From Lachancea mirantina (taxonomy: Eukaryota > Ascomycota > Saccharomycetes > Saccharomycetales > Saccharomycetaceae): a DNA stretch of 64,000 nucleotides. The notes below the pieces were generated by a model, which worked only from the letters and a program-made list of their open reading frames with translations, searched no databases and was not told where the DNA came from. The stretch lies in the NCBI GenBank assembly GCA_900074745.1, contig LT598464.1, positions 704,079 through 768,078 on the forward strand, given 5' to 3'. The translations under genes were made by a program, and so were the position numbers. Below, piece by piece: positions 1 to 10,949 of this stretch (positions within the stretch are counted from its first letter, which is position 1; every line of letters starts with the position of its first letter).

Positions 1-399
1 AGTCGTTGAAAGAAGCCTTGGGTAGTTGAATAGGTGGTTAAAGTGGCCAACAAGCATGTTTAAGCAGTCCCAAAAACTATTCGTGCCATTCCAGGCTGCT
101 AATTAAAGACGCTGTTGGAATGAAATACTTTAAAAAAGCCCCTCTAAAGCGGTGCAGAACCCTTGACAGGCATCATGCCTCACATTAAGGATTGCTTCGG
201 CAGATGCTTTAGGTTGAAATGACGAACTTGGCGAGGTGGAGCGATAATTCCAAGCCTCCCTCACCTTTTCGATATTACGTATTTCTTATTTTATGGAAAT
301 TCTTCGACTTGAAGACGCGTGAAGACAGCAGCCAGCCCTGACAGCTATCACAAGTCGATATTATGGATTCTTTTGCTGAATTCTGAGGGTTTGATTTCA
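1..399. other. Left-edge gene-free stretch
   Basis: I see no gene here. It is the region downstream of the cell-wall protein gene that is read leftward and stops at 400-402. No RNA gene or repeat was recognised. Confidence 0.5.
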
Positions 400-2189
400 T
401 TAGAGGAGCATTAGAGCGGCCAAACCAACCAAGTGGGCAGGCTTCACGTTGTTGGCGAAACCGCCAGCAGAAAAGGTTTGAACCACGGGAGAGGTGGAAG
501 AAGCTTCTGAGCTGGACCCTTGGGTCGAGGGAGTAGTGTTGGCAGAACTGACACTTGAAGACTGGGCTCCTGATGTTGAGGCGGTGGCACCAAAGTGAAG
601 GTTAGAAGCGAGTTGTTGTGCCGAAGAAACGGCCAGTTGCACAGCTTTTGAGGGACCACCGAACGAAAGGGTGTAAGGAGCATTTGAAGCATTTTCGGTT
701 GCAAGTGGACAGTAGGTGGTGTAAACTGTGGAGTCTTTTGTGACGGTAACGACGGCGGTGGTGACCACGGATTCCGAGCATTTATTTTCGGCGCAAGACG
801 TGATAGTAACCACTGTAGTCGAAGGAGAGTATGCGGTCTCTGTAACACTGGAATTTGCAGCATTGTAGCCGACCCATTTTGGGAGCGAGCTGCCTGAGCT
901 GCCAGAAGCGGCACCGCTAGCACCGGTAGAAGGCGAGCTACCTGAAGCAGCATTGCTAGCACCGGCAGCAGGCGAACTACTCGAGGCTGCACCACCAGGG
1001 GACGAGGTACCTGAAGATGAGCCACCTGGAGCTGCACCAGAAGAGGAGCCAGAGGAGCCGTCAGAAGAACCTGAGGAACCAGAAGAGGAACCAGAAGAGG
1101 AGCCACCTGGAGCTGCACCAGAAGAGGAGCCAGAGGAGCCGTCAGAAGAGGAGCCAGAAGAGCCTGAGGAGCCAGAAGAGGAGCCAGAAGAGGAGCCAGA
1201 AGAGGAACCAGAGGAGGAGCCAAAAGAANNNNNNNNNNNNNNNNNNNNNNNNNGGAACCAGAGGAGGAGCCAAAAGAACCTGAGGAACCAGAAGAGGAGC
1301 CAGAAGAGGAGCCAGAAGAGGAGCCACCTGGAGCTGCACCAGAAGAGGAGCCAGAGGAGCCGTCAGAAGAGGAGCCAGAAGAACCTGAGGAACCAGAAGA
1401 GGAACCAGAAGAGGAACCAGAAGAGGAACCAGAAGAGGAACCAGAAGAGGAACCAGAGGAGGAGCCAGAAGAACCTGAGGAACCAGAAGAGGAACCAGAA
1501 GAGGAACCAGAGGAGGAGCCAGAAGAACCTGAGGAGCCAGAAGAGGAGCCAGAAGAGGAGCCACCTGGAGCTGCACCAGAAGAGGAGCCAGAGGAGCCGT
1601 CAGAAGAGGAGCCAGAAGAGCCTGAGGAGCCAGAAGAGGAGCCAGAAGAGCCACCAGAAGATCCAGAGGAGCCAGAAGAGCCACCAGAAGATCCAGAGGA
1701 GCCAGAAGAGCCAGAAGAGCCACCAGAAGATGAACCAGAAGAGCCACCAGAGGATGAACCGGATGAGCCACCCGAAGCTGGAGTGCTAGGCGCGTTTGGG
1801 CCGCAATATTCCGGCAAATAACACAGGACTTTTGGAATATTGGCACATGCTTGCTGAATTGAAACGTCCTGCCAGATCTGGACTCCGTATTGTTCAGCAT
1901 CGAAGAGACTGGCGCCTCCCGAGTGATAGACATTGTCGCTACCTATCAAAGCTGTGTACACCGGAAGGCCTGCAATGGCAAATACTTCTTCCGCGCAATT
2001 GAGCAGTGCTTGCATTTGATCAGGATAATACGTGAGAACTACAACCTCTCCATAATCGCTTGCTATGCAAGCCGCTTTCTCTCCATAACTGTTAGCGCAA
2101 GTCTGGAGGCCATCGATGAAATAAGGCGACTCCAAAGACCGAAACGAAAAAATGAGGGAGAGCCCTCCTAGAGATTGCGAACCTGACAT
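400..2189 (-). CDS. Ser/Gly-rich GPI-type cell-wall protein, interrupted by an assembly gap
   Basis: Read leftward from ATG at 2187-2189 to TAA at 400-402. The N-terminal part of about 125 residues is cysteine-containing and non-repetitive. It is followed by a long stalk of GSS/GSSS repeats with four recurrences of a GAAPGG-containing block, then a Ser/Thr-rich C-terminal part with a TTYCPL motif and a hydrophobic tail ending LVGLAALMLL, typical of GPI-anchored yeast wall proteins. A 25-N gap at 1229-1253 lies in the stalk. The open frame shifts across the gap because 25 is not a multiple of three, so the N run is a placeholder and the two halves are most simply one gene of unknown true length. 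Odd point: there is no convincing signal peptide, only a short hydrophobic stretch at about residues 8-16, and an in-frame stop lies just upstream of the ATG. The family of the N-terminal part was not recognised. Confidence 0.75.
953..1789. repeat. Low-complexity tandem repeat encoding Gly/Ser stalk, with N gap
   Basis: Imperfect tandem units of 6-15 bp of the type gaggagccagaa fill this interval. A larger block containing cctggagctgcacc recurs four times, near 1027, 1108, 1328 and 1564. The repeat holds the N gap at 1229-1253, consistent with an assembly collapse. On the opposite strand the repeat gives long Glu/Pro- or Lys/Gln-rich open frames, which are shadows. Confidence 0.85.
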
Positions 2190-5036
2190 GTTCAAAAATT
2201 ACCCAGGTGCTTGAAGGCTACAAGAAAGGCGGGGTTCGAAGCTCGGCGCCAGGCGAGGGATGCCTTTTATAGCACCCCGATGGATGTTCCTGACCGCTTC
2301 CTCGGTATCTCATCACCGCTTAAGAAACATCAATCTTTCACGCGTTTGCGTTCTTTTGCCTCAAGCGTATTTTACCAAGAAAAGCGAAGCTTTCTTGGCG
2401 CTTGGTTGTATTTGATGAGTCCAAAATCCACCTTCAAGTCTGCCCAGAAGAGTAGGCATGTATTGAGATTGGCTTGGCTTTCGATATCCGACGCTTGAGA
2501 TGTGCCTGTGTGCCTTGTGTGCCTGCATAATGTGCCTTATTCGGGTGTGTACAAGAAGAGAAACGTGGAGGATATTTAATTCGACGGTCATATCTGAAGT
2601 TCTGTGCAACAACGAACAAGGCTTATGCACAGAATTGGTGACGACATTGATGATGCATGCAAGATTTGGCTGCAGTGCCTTCCTATCTGAAAACTTTAGT
2701 GCAGTATGCATGAAAGCCAGAAAAACACCGTTCAAATCCGCATATCTCGGAGAAATCATTGTTCTTTCTTCCCAGAGGCGCCCTCAGTAGTGTAAGTTAG
2801 CACTTCCGAGGCCGTGGAAAAACTTTGAACAGTATGAGAAGGGCATTGATTGGATACCAGGTCGATTGAAAACACACCAGTGCTGCCGGAAAGTGATCAA
2901 TGGGATGAGGTAGCGTCCTTTACGGGTTTAACGCGGAAAATACTCGAGTCGTTTTTGAATGATTTTCAGGATTGATCGAATAAGCCAGGAAGTGAGTTTT
3001 CTGGCTGTATAAGCCGAGGAGCCGAGGAACGGTCTTCGAAACCGGAGACAAGTGGCTAGAGTCGAGACGACAACAAACCAGCGGAGATTAGAATAGTCTC
3101 AATGGTGTAGTCTAAAAATAAGCGTGCGGTTTCTGGATAAAGTCCTCATAAAAAATGCCTTCAAGTTGTCTTATCGCTCGTCGAGAAGTATGGAGTGAGG
3201 AAAGGCTGTCAACCTTTTGAGGTAACGGGTGGTCGGTGCAATACTTTCTGCAAACGAATATTCCGCTTTGTAAATTTCGCTATGAAAGGTCCGAGACTGT
3301 AGGAAGGAAACAATTTGGCCATGATGACGTCAAGGGCGATTTATGCTGGTGGAAAAGCCATTGAAGATCGCTAACGAACCTAGAAACCTAAGTCCACAAT
3401 GCAGAAATTCGGCAAGCTTGGACCTCCACATCGTGTTCCAAAATTGGTTGATGGCATGGCGGTTCGGCGCACTCTCATCCAACCAACCGACACAGATGAA
3501 GTACAGAAATATCCGTTGTTACTGCAAGCGTAAGGTAATTCATGAGAAAGCCAACGAAAACGATGCAGATACAGCGAGTATCCTCTCATCAAAGGCATTC
3601 GTATTTTTTACTAGGTGAACCCTTGCTTCCTCGGGCATGGAACTGCTGACGACAACGTTTGTTTTAAAAACACTCTCAATTGATGGAACGGTTCAACCTG
3701 AGTCCATTCGAAACTATGATTCGCAAATTCATTTTGTTCTGATCAATCATTCGTTTCTCATATTGCTGGCTGGATCCTGTATGAAAGGATTTATGCTTGG
3801 CCCATGAATGCTATTTCAGGGCGATTGGATTCTCAGCTTCGCTAAGACCACTCTACAATGCAAGTTGAGTTTTCCAAAAGGTGTGAGCTTAGCCATCTCT
3901 TCCCCCCTGTCGTCTCAAGAGGTCTACCATCCAAAAATTAAGCTGTCCAGTTTTGATCTGAGCGGATCGTTCAGCAATTACCATAACATAGCATCAACTT
4001 TGATCCCTCTTTGGTTGTCCGCTTCAAATTTTTAACTCATGTACTCCGTCCTAAAGTGATAGTAAACAGCAACTAATTAAGCGGTTGATTTTACTTGATT
4101 CTTTGCTTGTATGCATGCAAGAAGCTTGGTTTTTGAAGAAAGCACATTTCTTGACCATTCTCTCGAAGCTACGTTCCTCGCGAGATATACAAACTGTAGA
4201 AATACAATCTGCAATATTGTCGCCACCATTTGGAAAAGGAACTCTTAACCAATAAATCAAAACTAGAGAGTTATCGAAGCGTGCTTCCTTTGTTTCCTCT
4301 TCTAGGCTGGCGCTTTCCTTGTTACCGAAGCTACTCTTTTTGAAGATTAGGCCTACACTGCCTGATGTGTTTGCCATTTTTGAAGTCCGTATCCTCCTTA
4401 GGCTCTTCGTCGGCGTTAGCACCATCCTTAAAGCCTGGGGTCGCTTTTGATTAGCCACCTAGAGATGTGGTCGTTCCAACTCTGTAAATCGCAACAGGGC
4501 GCATCGAAGCAATGGAAGTTCTGGGAAAGTCACTTTTAAGTCCAATTGGTATTTCATTTATTGGCAGGTCTCTTGTCACCTCCATATCAGAGTCTTGGTC
4601 TTCCTTTTATCAGGTATTATCCTTAAACTCTGTCACGTCTGAAGTTTCATCGCTCCAATGCTTCTAGTGGATGCACGAGTCGTCGGTTCAATGTTAGCAT
4701 AACGCATAAAATTCTTCAGCGGTACAAGGCGTTTGCAGACATTCATCAAAACTTAAACTCCTTATTGCGTAAGGTGTTCTAATACTTGCAATGATTTGCA
4801 ATGCGATTTGAGTAATTGTTACTGGACACCAACTGAGAAGTTCGAAACTACGTATTGCAAGGTACACCTCTGTATTCCCTTGCAGCTTAACTTAAGCGTC
4901 CTGATTGTTAAAACTCGGTTTGGTTGACTATGAGTAATTTTAACAGGTACTTAAAGTTACGCAGCGTAACCTATCCATAAATACAGAAAGTTTCATCAAC
5001 ATAAAATAGTGTAGAAGTCGAAAATCAAGAGCTCGC
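2190..5036. other. Long intergenic region, no gene recognised
   Basis: About 2.8 kb separates the start of the cell-wall gene from the stop of fumarase. Open frames on both strands are short (under about 135 codons), overlap one another and resemble nothing I know; the longest leftward one at 4051-4458 opens with GTG. Long upstream regions are common for regulated yeast cell-wall genes, so much of this may be promoter. A short GTGCC/TGTGTGCC repetition lies near 2500-2540. Confidence 0.5.
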
Positions 5037-6527
5037 TCATTTATTAGGACCGATCATGTGTTCTGGCACGACCCACTGGTCGAACTCTTCCGAAGTCAAG
5101 ACCTTTAGTTCCAGAGCGGACTCCTTAAGAGTGATTCCCTTCTTGTGAGCGTTCTTGGCCACTTTTGAGGCGGCATCGTAACCAATCTTTGGGTTGAGTG
5201 CAGTGACCAACATAAGAGATTCGTGCAATAATTTGGCGATCTTGTCCTCGTTGGCACGAATACCTTCAACACAGTGAATTCTGAACGAGTGAGATGCGTC
5301 GGCCAAAAGTCTAATGGAGCTGAGCAAATTGGAGATCATGACAGGCTTGAAAACGTTCAATTCGAATTGACCTGAGGCACCTGCAAAAGTGATGGCAGCG
5401 TTGTTACCAAACACCTGGACACAGACTTGAGTCATGGCTTCGTTTTGAGTAGGGTTGACTTTGCCCGGCATGATAGAAGAACCAGGTTCATTTTCAGGTA
5501 GCGACAATTCACCGTAGCCACAACGAGGACCGGAGCCAAGGTATCTAATATCGTTGGCAATCTTGAAAAGCGAACAAGCCAAAGTGTTTAGCGCACCGGA
5601 GCATTCGACGACTGCGTCGTGTGCAGCGAGCGCTTCGAACTTGTTAGGAGCGGTCTTGAAAGTAATACCGCATTCTTTAGAGACTTGCTCAGCGATTTTC
5701 TCGGCGAATCCGATCTTGGTGTTGAGTCCAGTTCCCACCGCGGTGCCACCTTGCGCCAGATATTTCAAATGGTGCAAGGATTGTTCAACGCGGTCGATAC
5801 CGTTGGTGACCTGCTGCACGTACCCGCTGAATTCTTGGCCGAGCGTCAAGGGCGTAGCATCCTGGAGATGGGTTCTTCCGATTTTCACAATAGATTTGAA
5901 TTCTTCCGACTTGTCAGCGAGCGCGTCTCTGAGAGCAGTGAGTTGTGGCAACAACGAGTTGGTGATCTCAGTGACGGCAGCGATATGCATCACGGAGGGA
6001 AAAGTGTCATTCGAGGATTGCGCTTGGTTACAGTGGTTGTTGGGATGGATCGACTTCGAGCCCAGCTCACCGCCGACGATCTCAATGGCACGATTCGAGA
6101 TGACCTCGTTCGCGTTCATGTTACTCTGAGTTCCGGAGCCCGTTTGGAAAACGACCAGTGGGAAATGATCGTTCAATTTACCCTGGATAACTTCGTCCGC
6201 AGCCTGTTGGATAGGTTTCGAAACTTTTGGATCTAGCGTGCCAAGAGACTCATTAACAATGGCAGCGGATTTCTTGAGTACACCAAACGCTCTAATCACG
6301 GGCTCAGGCATTCTTTCACGAGCTCCACCGATCTTGAAATTCTGGAACGATCGCTGTGTCTGTGCCCCCCAGTACTTGTCCGCGGGAACTTCAATTTCGC
6401 CAAACGCGTCCGTTTCGACCCGATGTTTCTGCAATTGAGTTGGCACCGACGAGAAAAGACGCATGGTCTGGTTGCTGGTCAACTTCTTGTTGACGGAACT
6501 GGTTGTGATCTTGAGCATGTGTTCCAT
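5037..6527 (-). CDS. FUM1: Fumarate hydratase, mitochondrial and cytosolic
   Basis: Class II fumarase catalysing fumarate to malate in the TCA cycle; in yeast one gene serves both mitochondria and cytosol. The protein is 496 residues (S. cerevisiae Fum1 is 488). The superfamily signature [11 protein letters not shown] is at residues 349-359, with the flexible serine loop at its start. The catalytic histidine region [10 protein letters not shown] is at 217-226, and [10 protein letters not shown] at 131-140. The first about 30 residues are rich in basic and hydroxylated residues without acids after residue 2, fitting a mitochondrial presequence. The internal Met22 could start a form lacking part of it. 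The start is the ATG at 6525-6527. The upstream region to 6801 carries four CACGTG sites. In S. cerevisiae this is YPL262C, beside KEL3. Confidence 0.97.
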   Translation of the reverse strand: MEHMLKITTSSVNKKLTSNQTMRLFSSVPTQLQKHRVETDAFGEIEVPADKYWGAQTQRSFQNFKIGGARERMPEPVIRAFGVLKKSAAIVNESLGTLDPKVSKPIQQAADEVIQGKLNDHFPLVVFQTGSGTQSNMNANEVISNRAIEIVGGELGSKSIHPNNHCNQAQSSNDTFPSVMHIAAVTEITNSLLPQLTALRDALADKSEEFKSIVKIGRTHLQDATPLTLGQEFSGYVQQVTNGIDRVEQSLHHLKYLAQGGTAVGTGLNTKIGFAEKIAEQVSKECGITFKTAPNKFEALAAHDAVVECSGALNTLACSLFKIANDIRYLGSGPRCGYGELSLPENEPGSSIMPGKVNPTQNEAMTQVCVQVFGNNAAITFAGASGQFELNVFKPVMISNLLSSIRLLADASHSFRIHCVEGIRANEDKIAKLLHESLMLVTALNPKIGYDAASKVAKNAHKKGITLKESALELKVLTSEEFDQWVVPEHMIGPNK

Positions 6528-6673
6528 GTCGGCAAGAGCTCAAGTAAGGGTCGAGGTGGTGATGGTAGTGCTCTGAGTAAAAGTTAATATCGGTGTATTA
6601 ATTGTTACAGTTTTCGAATCCGTAGTCGGATCCGAGATCGAAACGAGAAGCGACTGAGAAACCGAAAAACCAG

Positions 6674-6800
6674 CACGTGACAAAACCGTTAATAGTGATA
6701 CAAAATTCAATATCGTTCTAAACGAAGACACGTGATTGACGTGAAAAGTGACATGCATCACGTGACACAACAATCGCTTTGAACGAAAACATAGCACGTG
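6674..6800. promoter_or_regulatory. Cluster of four CACGTG E-box motifs upstream of FUM1
   Basis: CACGTG occurs at 6674-6679, 6729-6734, 6759-6764 and 6795-6800, between the SOM1 stop and the FUM1 start. CACGTG is the known core of Cbf1 and Pho4 bHLH sites in yeast. Four copies in about 125 bp is dense. Both flanking genes are read leftward, so the cluster lies in the promoter of FUM1. Which factor binds is inference. Confidence 0.6.
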
Positions 6801-6801
6801 A

Positions 6802-7080
6802 TCAGTGCAAACTTGCATCCCAAAAGCGTTGTACCATCTCGTCCGATGCCAGACGTTCGTTGGTAGCAGCCGTAGTCACTTCAAACCTCAATGTATGCTT
6901 ATGTTTTCCCTTGCCGGCTTGACACTCTTGGAAAACTCGCTTGAACGGGATGCACACGTACTCGTGACCATCGAACCGGCACTCGTTCTGAGTCAACGAC
7001 ATCAGTTTACAAGGCTTTAGGACCTGCCCTTTTGCCCTATCGAGTTCTTCGGGCCCCAAAATTGGCGTAGGAGGCGCCAT
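6802..7080 (-). CDS. SOM1: Som1-like subunit of the mitochondrial inner membrane peptidase complex
   Basis: Small protein of 92 residues starting MAPPTP at the ATG 7078-7080; an upstream in-frame ATG at 7153-7155 would add 25 residues but would crowd the divergent PCM1 promoter. The segment LTQNECRFDGHEYVCIPFKRVFQEC strongly resembles S. cerevisiae Som1 (YEL059C-A, 74 residues), including the paired cysteines. Som1 works with the Imp1/Imp2 inner membrane peptidase that matures proteins in the intermembrane space. The gene lies beside PCM1 and is divergent from it, as in S. cerevisiae, which supports the call. The C-terminal extension (KGKHKHTLRF onward) is longer than in S. cerevisiae. Confidence 0.88.
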   Translation of the reverse strand: MAPPTPILGPEELDRAKGQVLKPCKLMSLTQNECRFDGHEYVCIPFKRVFQECQAGKGKHKHTLRFEVTTAATNERLASDEMVQRFWDASLH

Positions 7081-7212
7081 TTGCTCTCTTTCCAGAGTTA
7101 GTATGGGAGTGTATAGATGAAATTTCAATTTTCGGCTCATCGCGAAATCTGACATTTGGTGAAATACCTTGAACTGGAAACAACCACAACCAAATCAGCA
7201 ATTGTGAGAGAT

Positions 7213-8856
7213 ATGGAAGACCAGGCGCTGTTTGAGCAACACCATAAGACTGGGCAGACTTTTAGCTACGGAACGGCGGGCTTTCGGAGCAAATCGGACG
7301 GGTTAGACCCTGTCATGTTCGCCGTGGGAGTCGTTGCCGGAATTCGGTCCATGTTTTTGGAGGGATCGGTTGTGGGCGTTATGATCACAGCGTCGCACAA
7401 CCCCCCAGAGGACAACGGTGTCAAGATCGTGGACCCGCGGGGCGAAATGATGGAGCAATCATGGGAAAAGTTGGCTACACAGGTCGCGAATTCGGCTTGC
7501 GAAAGTTACGAAGCGTTCTGCCATGCTGTGAGCGTTGTGTGTATGTCTGTAGGCGTCAAGCGGAGTGCTATGAAGGGCCGTATTGTTGTGGCTCGGGATT
7601 CGCGGGCATCTGGTCCTCGACTCTTGCAAGCGTTTCTTGCCGGCGTGAAATGGGTAGGCAACGTGGAAGCGTACGACTATGGGACGTTAACGACACCGCA
7701 ATTACATTTTTTGGCGAGTCAGTCAAACATTGGGAAGCTCGAGGACAAGACCTCGGCCGCGCCGCTTCCCCGCGTTCACGAGACTGCTTATTACGACACT
7801 TTCCTTTCCGCATGGACCAGTATTGCGCAGATAGCCGGTTTCGATTCCTTACCGTACCCGGTCACAATCGATGCGGCCAACGGTATCGGAGCCGCCAAAG
7901 TTCGTGAAATGTTGCTGAATCACCCTTTTTTCCAAAAGGACGTCTCGCTTGTGAACGCAGATTGGCACGCTGCGGCGCTGCTTAACCACCAATGTGGCGC
8001 AGATTTTGTCAAGACCAACCAGCGATTGCCACAAGGTGTCGAAGGTTCGCGTGCTGGTATCAATTGTTCCTTTGACGGTGACGCTGACCGGGTCGTGTTT
8101 TACTTTTGCGACTCAGAGGCCAAGTTCCACCTTTTGGACGGTGACAAGCTCGCAACTTTGCTCGCGCGGTTTTTCAAAACTTTGCTCGAGGACGCCGGTG
8201 TCCAGGAGCAGGTTTCACTAGGCGTGGTCCAAACCGCGTACGCGAACGGCAGCTCGACGGCGTACATCGAGCGCATCCTACAAGTACCTGTGTCGTGCAC
8301 ACCCACGGGTGTCAAACACCTACACCATGAAGCGGTCACTCGTTTTGACATCGGCATCTATTTCGAAGCTAACGGCCATGGAACCGTAGTTTTCTCTCCC
8401 CAAGCACTCCAGAAGTTGCAGGACAAGCTTGAGACCGTTGAAGTGGGGCCACATGCCCATCGCGCACTCCAACTGATCCTACTGTTCTCAAAACTCATCA
8501 ACCAAACCGTGGGAGACGCAATTACGGACATGTTAGCGATCCTTGCGGTTCTTTCGATCCTAAAGTGGTCCCCCGAGACCTGGGACAGTGAGTACACGGA
8601 TTTACCAAACAAATTGGTTAAGGTTGTCGTCCCCGACAGAACTATTTTCAAGACCACGAACGCTGAACGTCAATTGACGTCTCCTCCGGGCCTACAAGCC
8701 AAGATTGATGCCGCCATTGCGCGCGTCTTGCGAGGAAGATCGTTTGTAAGGGCTAGCGGGACCGAGGATGCGGTCCGCGTCTACGCAGAGGCGGCTACCG
8801 AGACGGAAGCGCATCTCTTGGCTAAAGAGGTCGATGAGCTAGTCCGCACCTACTGA
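7213..8856 (+). CDS. PCM1: Phosphoacetylglucosamine mutase
   Basis: Converts GlcNAc-6-P to GlcNAc-1-P on the route to UDP-GlcNAc for chitin, N-glycans and GPI anchors. The protein is 547 residues (S. cerevisiae Pcm1, YEL058W, is 557). Four alpha-D-phosphohexomutase loops are visible: the phosphoserine loop TASHNP with Ser61, the metal loop DGDADR at 288-293, the sugar-binding loop EANGHGT, and the phosphate-binding loop RASGTED near the C-terminus. FSYGTAGFR near residue 17 is typical of the family. The start is the ATG at 7213; a longer open frame begins at TTG 7156 but is less likely. It is divergent from SOM1 with only 132 bp between the starts. Confidence 0.96.
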   Translation: MEDQALFEQHHKTGQTFSYGTAGFRSKSDGLDPVMFAVGVVAGIRSMFLEGSVVGVMITASHNPPEDNGVKIVDPRGEMMEQSWEKLATQVANSACESYEAFCHAVSVVCMSVGVKRSAMKGRIVVARDSRASGPRLLQAFLAGVKWVGNVEAYDYGTLTTPQLHFLASQSNIGKLEDKTSAAPLPRVHETAYYDTFLSAWTSIAQIAGFDSLPYPVTIDAANGIGAAKVREMLLNHPFFQKDVSLVNADWHAAALLNHQCGADFVKTNQRLPQGVEGSRAGINCSFDGDADRVVFYFCDSEAKFHLLDGDKLATLLARFFKTLLEDAGVQEQVSLGVVQTAYANGSSTAYIERILQVPVSCTPTGVKHLHHEAVTRFDIGIYFEANGHGTVVFSPQALQKLQDKLETVEVGPHAHRALQLILLFSKLINQTVGDAITDMLAILAVLSILKWSPETWDSEYTDLPNKLVKVVVPDRTIFKTTNAERQLTSPPGLQAKIDAAIARVLRGRSFVRASGTEDAVRVYAEAATETEAHLLAKEVDELVRTY

Positions 8857-9053
8857 AAAAAGGAAAATAAAAAATTCAAGATAATCTGAACATCATCGAA
8901 TGGAACGTTCGAAAATCAACTGCTAAGAAAAGACGAAAGTGAATTCTGACAGTCAATTCTGTGGGCTCAATTGAATAGTTGAGATTGAATTCTATATTTA
9001 GGTAAATTTTTGGACGAAATTCGGCGGATTTTAGGGAATCTTAGATTGAAATA

Positions 9054-10949
9054 ATGGCTAAAAAGTCAAAGAAAGATAAAGAGGCCAAAAAGGCCCGTGC
9101 TGAGCTGAAGAATAAGAAGAATCAAGACAAGGCAGACCAGAAGAACAAGAAGAAATCGAAAAAGCTTGATGACGACGAAGAAGATGTTGATATTGATGAA
9201 ATTTTGGAGAATTACAGAAAAGAGCAATTACAGTTCCACGAAATTTCGGTGGTGCCGGTCGAACGTCCGGGACCACGTAGCAACTGCTCGATGGTAGCGA
9301 GTCCCCTGCGTGGTAAAAGGGAATTGATCATATTTGGTGGTGAAAACACTGACCAAACGGCCGGAACGACCACTTTTTACAATGAATTGTTCACGTACAA
9401 TTTAGACAGCGACCAATGGCGGAAAATAACCAGTCAGAATTCTCCCATGCCGCGATCTTCTGCTGCGTTTGCGTCCCATCCCAGTGGTGTCATGCTTTTG
9501 CACGGGGGCGAGTTCAGTTCGCCCAAGCAAAACACTTTTTATCATTATTCTGACTCTTGGCTCTTAGACTGCGATACTAAGGAATGGACTAAATTGGACC
9601 AGAAAAATGGGCCCTCCGCACGTTCAGGCCACAGGATAGCCATCTGGAAGAATTATTTCATCTTGCACGGTGGTTTCCGCGATTTGGGGACTTCCACCAC
9701 GTATTTGAACGACTGCTGGCTTTTGGATATCACAACGTATAAATGGAAACAAGTCGAATTTCCGCCTAATCACCCAGTTCCCGATGCACGTTCGGGACAC
9801 TCCTTGATACCGTCTCCGGAGGGAGCCATCTTGTGGGGTGGTTACTGTAAAGTCAAAGCTGGCAAAGGCCTGCAAAAGGGCAAGACGCTGACGGACTGCT
9901 GGTACCTGAAGATGAAGTCCGACATTAGCGGAGTACGGTGGGAACGGAGGAAGAAACAGGGTTTCCAACCATCACCTAGGGTTGGGTGTTCGATGGTGCA
10001 CCACAAGGGACGAGGCATTCTGTTTGGCGGCGTTTACGACTATGAAGAAACTGAAGAAGGCCTAAACTCCGAGTTCTTCAATGATCTTTTTTCATACCAG
10101 ATAGAGACCAACAGATGGTTCTCGGTTAAGTTACGGCCTCAGAAGAGGAAGACCGTCTTTACCCCCAAAAGTAGTCGTAACAAGGATAAAGAGTTGGAAG
10201 ATATTCTTAATGATATTCTTCAGAAGGCTAATATTGTTGATGACAGTACGGAAGATTCAGCACAGATTGAGGACGAATTGAGACAACTAGAGAAGGATGA
10301 GGACTCAGATGAGGACGAAGATCGGAAGGAATACCCTGTGACCACGCAATTGCCGCATGCGAGGTTCAATGCCGCAACGGCAGTCGTGGACGATACGCTA
10401 TGTATTTTCGGAGGTACATGGGAACAAGGTGAAAGGGATTACTCGATTAACTCGTTTTACAACATTGACCTGAACAAGTTAGACGGCGTTAAAGTCATTT
10501 GGGAAGAGATTTCCGAGATCGAAAGGGCAAAGGAATTGGGAGAAGAAGACGAAGACGACGATGAAGAAGACGAAGATGATGAAGAAGACGGTAGTGAAGA
10601 CGAACTTCAAGATCAAATGTTGAACGCGGAGGAGAGTGACGAATCCGATGAAGAAGTCGAAGAAGACGTCGAATTCCCGGATCCACGTCCATGGTTACCG
10701 CATCCGAAACCATTTGAAGCTTTACGTGATTTTTATGTGCGTACTGGGGGAGAGTTCTTGCAATGGGCGATTTCTAACGACCGATATTCCAAGGGTAAGC
10801 ATCTGAAGCATAAATCGTTCGAGTTATGTCAGGAGCGTTGGTGGGAGAGAAGAGAGCAGTTGCGTATAGAAGAGGATAAACTCGAAGAGCTTGGTGGTGT
10901 GGAAAATGTGATCGAAAGGGATACCTCTGTGCAAACCAAGAGGAGATAA
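9054..10949 (+). CDS. KEL3: Kelch-repeat protein Kel3-like
   Basis: The protein is 631 residues (S. cerevisiae Kel3, YPL263C, 651), probably cytosolic, of poorly known function. It starts with a Lys-rich segment (MAKKSKKDKEAKKARAELK). Kelch blades follow, marked by GG doublets and conserved aromatic residues (FGGENTD, LHGGEF, LHGGFRD, LWGGY, FGGVYD, FGGTWEQG), building a beta-propeller. Two acidic stretches interrupt and follow the propeller (about residues 400-430 and 485-545). The C-terminal part RPWLPHPKPFEALRDFY to the end matches the DUF4110-type tail of KLHDC4/Kel3 proteins. FUM1 and KEL3 are direct neighbours in S. cerevisiae; here SOM1 and PCM1 sit between them. Confidence 0.94.
   Translation: MAKKSKKDKEAKKARAELKNKKNQDKADQKNKKKSKKLDDDEEDVDIDEILENYRKEQLQFHEISVVPVERPGPRSNCSMVASPLRGKRELIIFGGENTDQTAGTTTFYNELFTYNLDSDQWRKITSQNSPMPRSSAAFASHPSGVMLLHGGEFSSPKQNTFYHYSDSWLLDCDTKEWTKLDQKNGPSARSGHRIAIWKNYFILHGGFRDLGTSTTYLNDCWLLDITTYKWKQVEFPPNHPVPDARSGHSLIPSPEGAILWGGYCKVKAGKGLQKGKTLTDCWYLKMKSDISGVRWERRKKQGFQPSPRVGCSMVHHKGRGILFGGVYDYEETEEGLNSEFFNDLFSYQIETNRWFSVKLRPQKRKTVFTPKSSRNKDKELEDILNDILQKANIVDDSTEDSAQIEDELRQLEKDEDSDEDEDRKEYPVTTQLPHARFNAATAVVDDTLCIFGGTWEQGERDYSINSFYNIDLNKLDGVKVIWEEISEIERAKELGEEDEDDDEEDEDDEEDGSEDELQDQMLNAEESDESDEEVEEDVEFPDPRPWLPHPKPFEALRDFYVRTGGEFLQWAISNDRYSKGKHLKHKSFELCQERWWERREQLRIEEDKLEELGGVENVIERDTSVQTKRR

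Noticed and set aside
953-1789. Glu/Pro-rich open frame on the plus strand across the repeat
   Set aside because: It is the antisense shadow of the Gly/Ser repeat of the cell-wall gene, and it crosses the N gap.
4051-4458. 135-codon leftward frame upstream of fumarase
   Set aside because: It opens with GTG, has no recognisable domain and no conserved neighbour relation; probably chance.
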